Of a DNA stretch of 64,000 bases, positions 37,601 through 43,928 are shown one piece after another. Within the stretch, counting starts at the first letter, position 1; the number at the start of each line of letters is the position of its first letter. A program made the position numbers and the translations under genes. This DNA is from Sulfurimonas hongkongensis. Its GTDB lineage: Bacteria > Campylobacterota > Campylobacteria > Campylobacterales > Sulfurimonadaceae. The stretch lies in the NCBI RefSeq assembly GCF_000445475.1, contig NZ_AUPZ01000005.1, forward strand, positions 62,001-126,000, read 5' to 3'. A model generated the notes under the pieces. The model worked only from the letters and a program-made list of their open reading frames with translations, was not told the DNA's origin and did not search any database.

Positions 37601-37751
37601 TCTTATACCAATGCTCTTTGCAACAGGTCCAGGTTCAGAGATACAAAAGCCTTTAGCTATAGTTATTATAAACGGTTTAGTCTCATCAACCTTTTTAACG
37701 CTAGTTCTTTTACCGATTTTGTATCATAAGTTTGTAGCGAAAAAAGGGTAG
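34686..37751 (+). CDS. Heavy-metal efflux RND permease, CusA/CzcA family
   Basis: 1021 residues from the ATG at 34686 (MSERLISFALSQRF), with GGAG 8 nt upstream and overlapping the adaptor stop; the ATG at 34668 is less likely. The LPVDAYPDIAPTQVKI start, the loop PVEQNLQSIPN, the helix GLAIAIGMLVDAGVVMVENIAEH carrying the conserved Asp and Glu of proton relay, and a repeat of this design in the C-terminal half match HME-type RND pumps. The DA..VMVEN form is close to Cu/Ag CusA and also CzcA, so the metal cannot be fixed. Confidence 0.9.
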   Translation: MSERLISFALSQRFLVLLVAFGVLFFGASSMLKLPVDAYPDIAPTQVKIILKSSGMTPAEMESRVMIPVEQNLQSIPNQTIVRALAKYGLCDITIDFEEGVDIYWARQQVAQRLSEVKDILPQNITGGLAPITTPLGEVLMFTIESQTLDLMQKRTLLDWVISKRIRSIDGVAGINALGGYVKTYEIVPDFAKMKLHKITMQMLESAVRKNNKNEGVGRLSIGEQSLFIRTEGRLKNLGNISRLIIKNEDARDVRISDIAEVRIGSLTRGGFVTKDGKEEAVQGLILSRKGADASGVLKRVNAELKKIEKDLPKDTTLNIFYDRSDLVSKAIYTVTKALLEAMALIIIILYIFLGSFASAFSVAIILPFAAMMTFIAMSYFGISANLMSLGGLAIAIGMLVDAGVVMVENIAEHLQDEKYKDESKLNVVLASAKEVATPVFTGILIIIIVFLPLLTLEGLEGKLFVPVALSIVFALTSSLILALTFIPVISFYVLKKASQKQVALMTFLENRYEKILRFSLFHQKSVFVGVGVLWIVAVMAYVGVGKTFMPTLDEGNIIIGIEKNPSISLEASRDIDLKIQKALMRDVPEILSIVARGGSDEIGLDSMGLNDTDTFLVLKPKEEWRVPSNEWLLDEFRGVLDEFVGIEYSFTQPIAMRVSEMLSGSRGDIVVNIYGSDIDMLEEMAKKVAKITESIEGSSDVYKKANEGVAYWELEFKEEAMARHGVNKDELSNYLKASVDGIEVGIIQEDLRRIPLMIKGDKTLQTTMSENKNLKYVLPSGESVEINELVEFKMTQGPVQINHENTMRKSLVQTNVVGRDLVGFVDELSSLVEAKLELPQGYFIEYAGEYKNQQRASKRLSIIVPISIVLVFILLVVTFKSALQAFLIFLNIPFALIGGVFGLYYTGEYMSVPASVGFIALMGIAVLNGVVMLEYFNKLRGSVGDSEELVIQGALRRLRPVLMTASIAALALIPMLFATGPGSEIQKPLAIVIINGLVSSTFLTLVLLPILYHKFVAKKG

Positions 37752-37774
37752 CAACAGTGAACTCTCTGGCTCCC

Positions 37775-37841
37775 ATGCTCTGCGTGGGAGTCTATATATG
37801 TACAACACTCAAGAATATATATGAGTTTTAACGCAGAGCAT
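37775..37841. repeat. Long-range palindrome with ATGCTCTGCGT arms
   Basis: ATGCTCTGCGT (37775-37785) and its perfect inverse ACGCAGAGCAT (37831-37841) enclose 45 nt that also carry CTCCCA/TGGGAG and two ATATAT boxes. The wording (gctcccatgctctgcgtgggag) resembles a palindromic repeat dispersed in many proteobacteria. It lies between the RND gene and the convergent regulator. Confidence 0.55.
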
Positions 37842-37853
37842 TGGAACTAGTAA

Positions 37854-37923
37854 AGTGAGGCTTCTAGGAGTGCTAACCAATGGCACTCTCCACGATGAGC
37901 CTCGCCTATTTTACGGGACTCAT
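37854..37923 (-). repeat. Dispersed hairpin repeat, family A, copy 3 (inverted)
   Basis: Read on the minus strand it matches copies 2 and 4 (GACTCAT/ATCGTGGAGA, CATTGGTTAG, CCTAGAAG). The inner stem is AGTGC (37869-37873) with GCACT (37883-37887) where copy 4 has AACGC/GCGTT: compensating changes. It reaches the end of the convergent regulator gene. Confidence 0.7.
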
Positions 37924-38606
37924 TTGTTATAGATGTGAAGTTTATAACCACTTCCTGAGACGTTTTCTATAGAGTTGTGAGGCACTTTTTTTCTTAGACC
38001 TCTTACAAGGGAACGGACGGCATCTTGACTCATACCATCGTATGGCCAAATGGCACTCTCTATCTCTTCATACTTTACTACTCTTGTGTGATGATGTGCT
38101 AATAGATCTAAAAACAGGGTTTCATTTTTTGTTAGTTTTATCTCTTTGTCATCTTCATAGATTACTTTTTCAAAGGCGTTGTATTTTGTATTTTTTGAGA
38201 GTGCTAGGCTAAATTTACTTTTATCTTCTATGAGTTCTATGGACTTCTCTAGTGCTTCTATGAGTTTTTCTTTTGTTATGGGTTTTATGATGTACTTAAC
38301 AAGTTGAAGTTCTACTGCTTTTAGTAAGTACTCTGTGTCTGAGTGAGCAGTTGCTATAATGATTTGAACATCTTTATCATGAGACCTTATGTAGCTTGCC
38401 ATATCGATGCCATTTAAGCGCGGCATACTTATGTCAGAGATGATGATATCGGGCTTATGTCTCTTCCAAACCTTGATAGCATCTTTGCCATCTTTTGCTT
38501 CTAAAACCTCTTTTGCAACGCGACTAAGATATTCTACCGCACCAGCTCTTACCATTTCATCATCTTCTACATATAAAATAGTGAAGTTTTTTAGCATATT
38601 TTTCAT
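37920..38606 (-). CDS. OmpR-type response regulator
   Basis: 228 residues. The receiver domain has the acidic pair in LYVEDDEMV, the phospho-acceptor Asp in DIIISDISMPRLNG, Thr in IATAHS and Lys in YIIKPI. The C-terminal winged helix (LTKNETLFLDLLAHHHTRVVKYEEIESAIWP, then VRGLRKKVPHNSIENVSGSGYKL) is of the OmpR/PhoB kind. A TATAAT lies at 38622-38627 on the minus strand with a 15-nt leader. No kinase is adjacent. Confidence 0.9.
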   Translation of the reverse strand: MKNMLKNFTILYVEDDEMVRAGAVEYLSRVAKEVLEAKDGKDAIKVWKRHKPDIIISDISMPRLNGIDMASYIRSHDKDVQIIIATAHSDTEYLLKAVELQLVKYIIKPITKEKLIEALEKSIELIEDKSKFSLALSKNTKYNAFEKVIYEDDKEIKLTKNETLFLDLLAHHHTRVVKYEEIESAIWPYDGMSQDAVRSLVRGLRKKVPHNSIENVSGSGYKLHIYNK

Positions 38607-38637
38607 AAACTGCCTTTATCGATTATAGATTTTTGGC

Positions 38638-38643
38638 TATTAT
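38638..38643 (+). promoter_or_regulatory. -10 box of the small gene at 38651, leaderless layout
   Basis: TATTAT ends 7 nt before the ATG at 38651 (an overlapping TATACT ends 4 nt before). The gap is actcttt, without a ribosome-binding site. Confidence 0.35.
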
Positions 38644-38650
38644 ACTCTTT

Positions 38651-38842
38651 ATGAATATACAAACACAATATAATTATGAAAAAACATGGACAACTATAGA
38701 TGAAAAAGACACTCTTCGGATCATAGAAGAAGAGGTTGGAGATGCAGACCCGCAAGGCACGCTTTTATATGTAAAAGAAGCTATCAAAAATGGCAGAGTT
38801 ATAAGCGTTGGAAGTTGTAAATTTAGAAAAAGTGATATATAA
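38651..38842 (+). CDS. Small uncharacterised soluble protein
   Basis: 63 residues from the ATG at 38651. Charged, soluble, no Cys pair and no membrane segment; the middle reads RIIEEEVGDADPQGTLLYVKEAIKNGR and the end GSCKFRKSDI. I do not recognise a family. It is followed after 8 nt by the DoxX gene, so the two are probably cotranscribed. Confidence 0.55.
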   Translation: MNIQTQYNYEKTWTTIDEKDTLRIIEEEVGDADPQGTLLYVKEAIKNGRVISVGSCKFRKSDI

Positions 38843-38850
38843 GGAATAGA

Positions 38851-39240
38851 ATGTTTCAAAATATAGATGTAGCAAAACTCATCATTAGGCTAAGCCTTGG
38901 TATCATGATGCTCTTTCATGGAGTAGATAAGATAAGAAATGGTATAGGCGGAGTTAAGCACCTAGTCACAACGGCAGGATTGCCTGAGTTTTTGGCGTAT
39001 GGAGTCTATGTTGGCGAGGTTTTAATGCCTCTTTTTATCATTCTAGGGCTTTATGCAAGAGTTGCCTCAGTTATTTTAGGCTTAACTATGGTATTTGCCA
39101 TATTTTTAGCTTATGGAGGAGCTTTCTTAGCCCTAACAAAACACGGTGCACCTGCGATGGAACTTCCATTTTTGTATCTTGTCTTATCTCTAGGTGTCTT
39201 TTTTCTAGGTTCTGGGAGATATGCTCTAAACTCTAAATAA
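38851..39240 (+). CDS. DoxX family membrane protein
   Basis: 129 residues with four hydrophobic helices. IRLSLGIMMLFHGVDKIRNGIGG, YGVYVGEVLMPLFIILGLYARVASVIL and FLYLVLSLGVFFLGSGRYAL are the usual DoxX blocks. DoxX proteins are small quinone-interacting or redox-linked membrane proteins of varied roles. The next transcription unit, the small RNA candidate, begins directly after the stop. Confidence 0.8.
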   Translation: MFQNIDVAKLIIRLSLGIMMLFHGVDKIRNGIGGVKHLVTTAGLPEFLAYGVYVGEVLMPLFIILGLYARVASVILGLTMVFAIFLAYGGAFLALTKHGAPAMELPFLYLVLSLGVFFLGSGRYALNSK

Positions 39241-39243
39241 GTT

Positions 39244-39272
39244 TTGACAAATTATTTATACTTTGATATAAT
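39244..39272 (+). promoter_or_regulatory. Consensus sigma-70-type promoter of the small RNA candidate
   Basis: TTGACA (39244-39249), 17 nt, TATAAT (39267-39272): a perfect match to both hexamers with ideal spacing. None of the other promoters I examined in this window has such a complete -35. Confidence 0.75.
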
Positions 39273-39278
39273 TTTTGT

Positions 39279-39368
39279 GTTGAGATGTATGAACCTTTTA
39301 TATCTGCCTAACTAGCAGGTATCTAAAAGGATGAGGCTAAGACTTACGAGTCTTGGCCTTTTTTTTTG
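39279..39368 (+). ncRNA. Candidate small RNA with two hairpins
   Basis: The predicted transcript of about 90 nt runs from the consensus promoter to a T-run. Hairpin 1 pairs CCTTTT + ATATCTGC with GCAGGTAT + AAAAGG (about 39294-39330, 2-nt bulge). Hairpin 2 is the terminator. No ORF of useful size fits inside. It could be an independent sRNA or a terminated leader for the short peptide gene downstream. I do not recognise a known family. Confidence 0.6.
39331..39368 (+). terminator. Intrinsic terminator of the small RNA candidate
   Basis: AGGCTAAGAC and GTCTTGGCCT form a 10-bp stem (one G-T wobble) with loop TTACGA, followed by nine T. This is the best intrinsic terminator I found in the window. 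Confidence 0.75.
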
Positions 39369-39422
39369 CCAATTTTTTGGTAAGGCTAGGGTGAGAGTGG
39401 ACTTTTAGACTAAAGGTTCATT

Positions 39423-39485
39423 ATGTCTCACAAAACAATAGTAGTCTTTTTAATGTTGATGGTGTTTACGCCCTCTTTTCATTAG
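39423..39485 (+). CDS. Putative 20-residue hydrophobic peptide
   Basis: The ORF starts at ATG 39423 with AAAGG 6 nt upstream and ends at TAG. Residues 5-16 (TIVVFLMLMVFT) would span part of a membrane; the start is MSHK. The length and layout recall Ibs-type type I toxin peptides, and it lies 55 nt downstream of the small RNA terminator. A chance ORF of this size is quite possible. Confidence 0.3.
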   Translation: MSHKTIVVFLMLMVFTPSFH

Positions 39486-39933
39486 TCAAAACAGAGAGAT
39501 TAGTTACCCCTCTGGCTACTATTAAAATACTCTACTTTTAAATTAGCTTTATCCTTCAAATGAATTTTTCATCTTACTTTTTTAAAAAAGTAAGCAAAAA
39601 AGCTAAAATCCAAAGTGATAAGAAGACTAACTTACTTTGATAGCCTTGAATCATGGAACCGCAAACTTGTTCTGGGGATAAACTTCTTAAATGTAGATGC
39701 AAAGCCTTATCAGCCTCTAATAAGTTCGTGATTTTGCAGTTGTTAAACCTTACTTTCTCAAACTACACAAACACTTAAAAGCTTATGCGTCAGTTGCAAC
39801 ATTTTGGGAACCTCACAAAGTGAGGCTCGAAGCCGTTGCAAGAGTTTTTGTTTACTTTTTGCGAACAAAAAGTAAGAAGAAAGTATTAAATCAACTAAAT
39901 TACTAGATTCCAAATAAATTTTTTACAAAATCT
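39486..39933. other. Gene-free stretch with possible degenerate element
   Basis: No credible gene of normal length. From about 39570 to 39875 the sequence is bounded by ACTTTTTT/AAAAAAGT (39577-39592) and TTACTTTTTG..CAAAAAGTAA (39851-39873), both palindromic. Inside are CCTCA/TGAGG (39812-39825) and, on the minus strand, an ORF ending at 39574 whose last 26 codons (from ATG 39654) encode a hydrophobic, lysine-ended peptide. It looks like a degenerate dispersed element rather than a promoter region. Confidence 0.35.
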
Positions 39934-40491
39934 TTACGGATGTCTAACTTTTATAGTAGAGTTTAGGCTCCAACCTACAATAACCATAAGAACTACCACA
40001 ACTATAGCTGGTAAGATATCATAGGCGTGAGTTAGATAGGCTAGCCATAGTAAAATCGCTCCTAGTGGAGTTGGTACGCCTGTAAAATACTTATCTACTT
40101 CGCCTGCATCTGTATTTAAGTTAAAATGAACAAGTCTTCTAAGTCCGCTAATAACATAGTAGATGCTTACAGCTGAGGCAAAGAGAAGTGATATACTTGA
40201 GAGCGAAGTCGCATATACAGCTTGAAATAATAAGAACACTGGAACAAGCACAAAAGTTAAAAAGTCTGCAAAACTGTCAAGTTGAACCCCAAACTCATTT
40301 GAGAGTTTAAACTTTCTAGCAATCTTGCCATCAAAGATATCAAAAGCACCGCCAATCCATGCTAAGATGATGGCTAAAACAAAGTTGTTTTGAGTGATAA
40401 AGTAAGTAGCAAGAAGACCAGCAGTAATATTTACAAAGGTAAAAAGATTTGCAAGGTTGAAGTGAGAACGAGGATTGTACAAAAATTTCAT
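39934..40491 (-). CDS. pssA: CDP-diacylglycerol-serine O-phosphatidyltransferase
   Basis: Makes phosphatidylserine from CDP-diacylglycerol and serine in the inner membrane. The CDP-alcohol phosphotransferase motif is complete (FDIFDGKIARKFKLSNEFG, then QLDSFAD). About 185 residues from the ATG at 40491, chosen because AAGG lies 6 nt ahead and a TATAAT at 40520-40525 precedes it; the longer frame to TTG 40548 would start upstream of that promoter. Other CDP-alcohol enzymes (PgsA) share the motif, but the GLRRLVHFNLN segment fits PssA. Confidence 0.8.
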   Translation of the reverse strand: MKFLYNPRSHFNLANLFTFVNITAGLLATYFITQNNFVLAIILAWIGGAFDIFDGKIARKFKLSNEFGVQLDSFADFLTFVLVPVFLLFQAVYATSLSSISLLFASAVSIYYVISGLRRLVHFNLNTDAGEVDKYFTGVPTPLGAILLWLAYLTHAYDILPAIVVVVLMVIVGWSLNSTIKVRHP

Positions 40492-40519
40492 AAAGAGCCT
40501 TGAGCTAAATTTAGGTGTG

Positions 40520-40525
40520 ATTATA
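40520..40525 (-). promoter_or_regulatory. pssA -10 box
   Basis: TATAAT on the minus strand, about 28 nt from the ATG at 40491, followed by a leader carrying AAGG. Confidence 0.5.
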
Positions 40526-40574
40526 TCTCTAAAAATATTTTTAATCAAACTATCATGTACATTAAATCTTTTTT

Positions 40575-40593
40575 GATAACATTTATCATTATT
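40575..40593 (+). promoter_or_regulatory. Fur-like box upstream of feoAB
   Basis: GATAACATTTATCATTATT matches the classical 19-bp Fur box at 14 of 19 positions. It lies 65-85 nt before feoA, a typical iron-repressed operon. Confidence 0.5.
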
Positions 40594-40658
40594 AAGATGC
40601 TTTTAAATTAAAAAAGACTATCCTTGTGAATATAAAAAAATTAAAATTAAGAACATAG

Positions 40659-40886
40659 ATGAAAACATTAAAAGATTGTCAAAAAAGTCAAAAGGTAAGA
40701 GTTGTAAAACTTCACGCTCCAAAAGAGCTTAAACAGAGGCTTATCTCTTTTGGCATCATGAAAGATACGATTTTACAAGTCATGGAATATGCACCTGCAA
40801 AATCTACCATAAAGATTAAAATTGGCAAGATGAGTTTAGCCTTAAGAGCTAAAGAAGCCGAATTTATAGAAGTGGAGTTAATATGA
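40659..40886 (+). CDS. feoA: Ferrous iron transport protein FeoA
   Basis: 75-residue SH3-like cytoplasmic protein that assists FeoB. The core LKQRLISFGIMKDTILQVMEYAP and the end LALRAKEAEFIEVEL match the family. Its stop overlaps the feoB start (ATGA), so the two are coupled. A Fur-like box upstream suggests iron control. Confidence 0.92.
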   Translation: MKTLKDCQKSQKVRVVKLHAPKELKQRLISFGIMKDTILQVMEYAPAKSTIKIKIGKMSLALRAKEAEFIEVELI

Positions 40887-43021
40887 ATGATACACAAGAC
40901 AAAGCTTGCCCAGTCATAGCAAAGCACATAAAAGTAGCGCTTGTGGGCCAACCAAATGTTGGAAAAAGCATGCTTATCAACTCAGTATCAAATGCACATC
41001 TTCATGTGGGAAACTTCTCAGGTGTAACTGTAGATAAGACCGAGGTTTTGTTTGACTATAAAGGTTATCATTTTACGGTGGTTGATCTACCTGGAACTTA
41101 TGCCTTTACGGACTACTCCATAGAAGAGAGAGTTACCCATAAGTATCTCTCTAGTGGTGGATATGACCTTATTATAAATGTAGTGGACTCTACAAACTTA
41201 GAGAAAAACCTACAACTTACCTCTGAGCTTATGAGCATGAACAAAGATATAGTCATTGCCTTAAATATGAGTGATGAGGCTAAAAAAGAGGGTATAGAGA
41301 TAGATGCAGAGTATATGTCTGAGCTTCTTGGTATACCTTGTGTAAAAGTCTCCGCTGTTACAAAAGAGGGTATAGTGGAGCTTTTAGATGCAGTGGTAGA
41401 AGTTGGTTCAAAGGAGAGACAAGAGTCAAAGCTTATCTTTAGTGAAGCGGTTGAAGAAGAGATAGTAAAGATAGTTGAGTACTTGCAAAAACATAAGTAT
41501 GAAGCACCAAATTCATATAGAAACATAGCTATAAATCTTTTGAAAAACAATAAAAAAACTTATGAGAGACTTCATGATGAGCCAATCTGGACGGAACTTC
41601 AACCCATCCTTATTGAGGCTACAAAACATATAGAGTTGCATCATGATAGTGATGATATTAAAGAGGCTTTTGCAGAAGAGTACGCTGCTTTTAACAAAGG
41701 TATCATCACAGAAGTTGTAAAACAAGCTCATACTCAAGAAGAAAAATCCGTTACTCAGAAAATAGATGATATCTTGATTCATCCACTCTTTGGCATCCCG
41801 ATATTTCTTTTTCTTATGTGGGGACTTTTTCAGCTTACTTTTGAAGTAGGTTCTATCCCAATGGAGTGGTTAGAAGCCTTTTTTGGTTGGCTTGGCGACA
41901 CTATAGGAGCTACTATTGCAAATGAAGATATCCGCTCACTTATAGTTGATGGTGTGATTGCTGGTGTTGGAGCTGTTGTTTTGTTTGTCCCAAATATTAT
42001 TATACTTTTTATTGGGATTGCGCTCTTAGAGAGTACTGGCTATATGTCAAGAGTCGCTTTTTTACTTGATGGCTTTTTTCATAAATTTGGACTTCATGGG
42101 CAGTCTTTTATCCCACTTGTCACTGGTTTTGGATGCTCCATCCCCGCTTATATGAGTGCTAGAATACTAAAAAATGACAGGGATAGACTACTAACTCTTT
42201 TTATCATAGGTTTTATGAGTTGTGGGGCTAAACTTCCTGTTTATGTTCTTTTTGCAGGTGCTTTTTTCTCAGCTGAGATGGCTGGAAATGTTTTGTTTGC
42301 TATCTATATAGGCGGTGCTTTTCTTGGTCTAATTGCTGCAAAGATTTTAAAACTAACTGCGTTTAAAGGAGCTGACGAGCCTTTTGTTATGGAGATGCCA
42401 AAGTATAGACTTCCATCAGTAAAACTTATTTGGCATACAGTTTTAACAAAAACTATGATGTATCTAAAAAAAGCGGGTACTTTTATAGCAGCTGCATCTA
42501 TGCTTATTTGGTTTTTGAGCAACTATCCGCACAACCTAGAGCTTGAAGAGGAGTTTGCAACCAAAATTGAGCTTGCATCTACACAAGAGAATAAGACTAA
42601 ACTAAGAAATGAGTTTGCCGTTTTGCACTTAGAGCAGAGTTATTTGGGAAGTGTTGGAAAGTTTTCTGAGCCTCTCTTTACGCCACTTGGTTTTGACTGG
42701 AAAATGAGCGTCGCACTTCAAACCGGACTTGCAGCTAAAGAAGTAGTGGTCTCAACTCTAGGGGTTCTTTACGCTCTAGGCGATGAAGTAGATGAAGAGA
42801 GTAGCACCTTAGTAAATGCTATTAGTAAAAATATATCTTTTGCATCTGCTGTTGCTTTTATAGTAGTTGTTATGATATATCTTCCATGCTTGGCGGCATC
42901 TATAGTCTTTACTCGTGAGGCTGGCGGTATAAAGTACTTCTTTTACCTCTTTACTTTTACTTCAATCGCGGCTTATTCGCTAGCATTTGTAGCGTATAAC
43001 ATCGCTTTGATGTTTTCTTAG
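40883..43021 (+). CDS. feoB: Ferrous iron transporter FeoB
   Basis: 712-residue GTP-dependent Fe2+ permease. N-terminal G domain: G1 VGQPNVGKSMLIN, G2 region GVTVDKTE, G3 DLPGTYAF, G4 LNMSDEA. The membrane part has the GFGCSIPAYMSARIL gate and FMSCGAKLPVY, and the C-terminal half AGLAAKEVVVSTLGVLY, all typical. It follows feoA with overlapping codons. A hairpin (43041-43061) lies just downstream. Confidence 0.97.
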   Translation: MNDTQDKACPVIAKHIKVALVGQPNVGKSMLINSVSNAHLHVGNFSGVTVDKTEVLFDYKGYHFTVVDLPGTYAFTDYSIEERVTHKYLSSGGYDLIINVVDSTNLEKNLQLTSELMSMNKDIVIALNMSDEAKKEGIEIDAEYMSELLGIPCVKVSAVTKEGIVELLDAVVEVGSKERQESKLIFSEAVEEEIVKIVEYLQKHKYEAPNSYRNIAINLLKNNKKTYERLHDEPIWTELQPILIEATKHIELHHDSDDIKEAFAEEYAAFNKGIITEVVKQAHTQEEKSVTQKIDDILIHPLFGIPIFLFLMWGLFQLTFEVGSIPMEWLEAFFGWLGDTIGATIANEDIRSLIVDGVIAGVGAVVLFVPNIIILFIGIALLESTGYMSRVAFLLDGFFHKFGLHGQSFIPLVTGFGCSIPAYMSARILKNDRDRLLTLFIIGFMSCGAKLPVYVLFAGAFFSAEMAGNVLFAIYIGGAFLGLIAAKILKLTAFKGADEPFVMEMPKYRLPSVKLIWHTVLTKTMMYLKKAGTFIAAASMLIWFLSNYPHNLELEEEFATKIELASTQENKTKLRNEFAVLHLEQSYLGSVGKFSEPLFTPLGFDWKMSVALQTGLAAKEVVVSTLGVLYALGDEVDEESSTLVNAISKNISFASAVAFIVVVMIYLPCLAASIVFTREAGGIKYFFYLFTFTSIAAYSLAFVAYNIALMFS

Positions 43022-43040
43022 TGAGATACTTATTTTACTG

Positions 43041-43061
43041 GCAGGGACAAATGTCCCTTGC
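43041..43061 (+). terminator. Hairpin downstream of feoB
   Basis: GCAGGGAC and GTCCCTTGC pair around AAAT, 20 nt past the feoB stop; no T-run follows. Confidence 0.4.
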
Positions 43062-43162
43062 AACCCCTTAAAGCTACGAAAAATTATTTTCGAAAATCAC
43101 AAGGTATTTATGGCTTTTTTATAAAAAGCACATAAGAAAATAATCTATTAGTTTAAATAGGA

Positions 43163-43168
43163 TAAAAT
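43163..43168 (+). promoter_or_regulatory. -10 box of the response regulator gene, leaderless layout
   Basis: TAAAAT ends 6 nt before the ATG at 43175; the gap (ttcatc) has no ribosome-binding site. Confidence 0.4.
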
Positions 43169-43174
43169 TTCATC

Positions 43175-43837
43175 ATGAAAAAAATATTAATGATTGAAGA
43201 TGACTTGGAATTAGCGGAGATATTGACTGAATATCTTGAGCAGTTTGATTTTGAGGTTATTACAGAAGATGATCCATTTAAAGCGGTGAGCATACTAAAG
43301 TTAGAGAAGTATGACTTAGTTATACTAGATCTTACTCTTCCTGGTATGGATGGACTTGAGGTTTGTGAAGCGATTCGTGAGAGGCAAGATATCCCAATTA
43401 TCATCTCATCAGCTAGAAGTGATGTGACAGATAAAGTAAAAGCACTAGAACTCGGTGCGGATGACTACTTGCCAAAACCTTATGATCCAAGAGAACTTGA
43501 AGCTAGAATCCACTCAGTTTTAAGAAGATATGCTGCAAAATCAGAAGCAAAAGAGGAATCAAAGAGCGACTTTAGATGCGATATGTCTTCTATGATGATA
43601 ACTTATAAAGGTAGAAATATAGACCTTACAAACGCAGAGTTTGGAATCCTTGCATATATGATAGCAAAACAAGGGCTTGTGGTATCAAGAGAAGACCTTA
43701 TTCACAATGTAAATGCAATAAACGAAGACTCATCAAACAAAAGTATAGATGTGATGGTTGGCAGAATCAGAAATAAACTAGGCGATAAAACTCTTATAGA
43801 ATCAGTTCGTGGAGTTGGATATAAGCTTTTAAAATAA
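43175..43837 (+). CDS. OmpR-family response regulator, ArsR/CpxR-like
   Basis: 220 residues. Receiver: IEDDLELAE, phospho-acceptor Asp in LVILDLTLPGMDG, ISSARS, and the KPYDPRELEARI end. The winged-helix domain reads IDLTNAEFGILAYMIAKQGLVVSREDL and IDVMVGRIRNKLG. It is paired with the kinase gene about 90 nt downstream. The layout recalls the H. pylori ArsRS acid-response pair, but the stimulus here cannot be told. Confidence 0.92.
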   Translation: MKKILMIEDDLELAEILTEYLEQFDFEVITEDDPFKAVSILKLEKYDLVILDLTLPGMDGLEVCEAIRERQDIPIIISSARSDVTDKVKALELGADDYLPKPYDPRELEARIHSVLRRYAAKSEAKEESKSDFRCDMSSMMITYKGRNIDLTNAEFGILAYMIAKQGLVVSREDLIHNVNAINEDSSNKSIDVMVGRIRNKLGDKTLIESVRGVGYKLLK

Positions 43838-43839
43838 TA

Positions 43840-43925
43840 AATAATGATAATTTTTCTCTTGGCTATAAGCAAAGCTTCAGTGAGAGAAATTAGTAAAGAA
43901 ATTTACTTTCTTTACTAGGGAGACA
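43840..43925 (+). promoter_or_regulatory. Hairpins between regulator and kinase genes
   Basis: TAGTAAAG and CTTTACTA (about 43891-43917) form a perfect 8-bp stem, preceded by TTCTCTTGG..GTGAGAGAA pairing. The 3' hairpin ends just before the AGGGAG ribosome-binding site of the kinase gene and could tune its translation. Confidence 0.35.
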
Positions 43926-43928
43926 ATA

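Noticed and set aside
40492-40548. N-terminal extension of pssA from TTG 40548
   Set aside because: The -10 box lies inside it and a good ribosome-binding site precedes the ATG at 40491.
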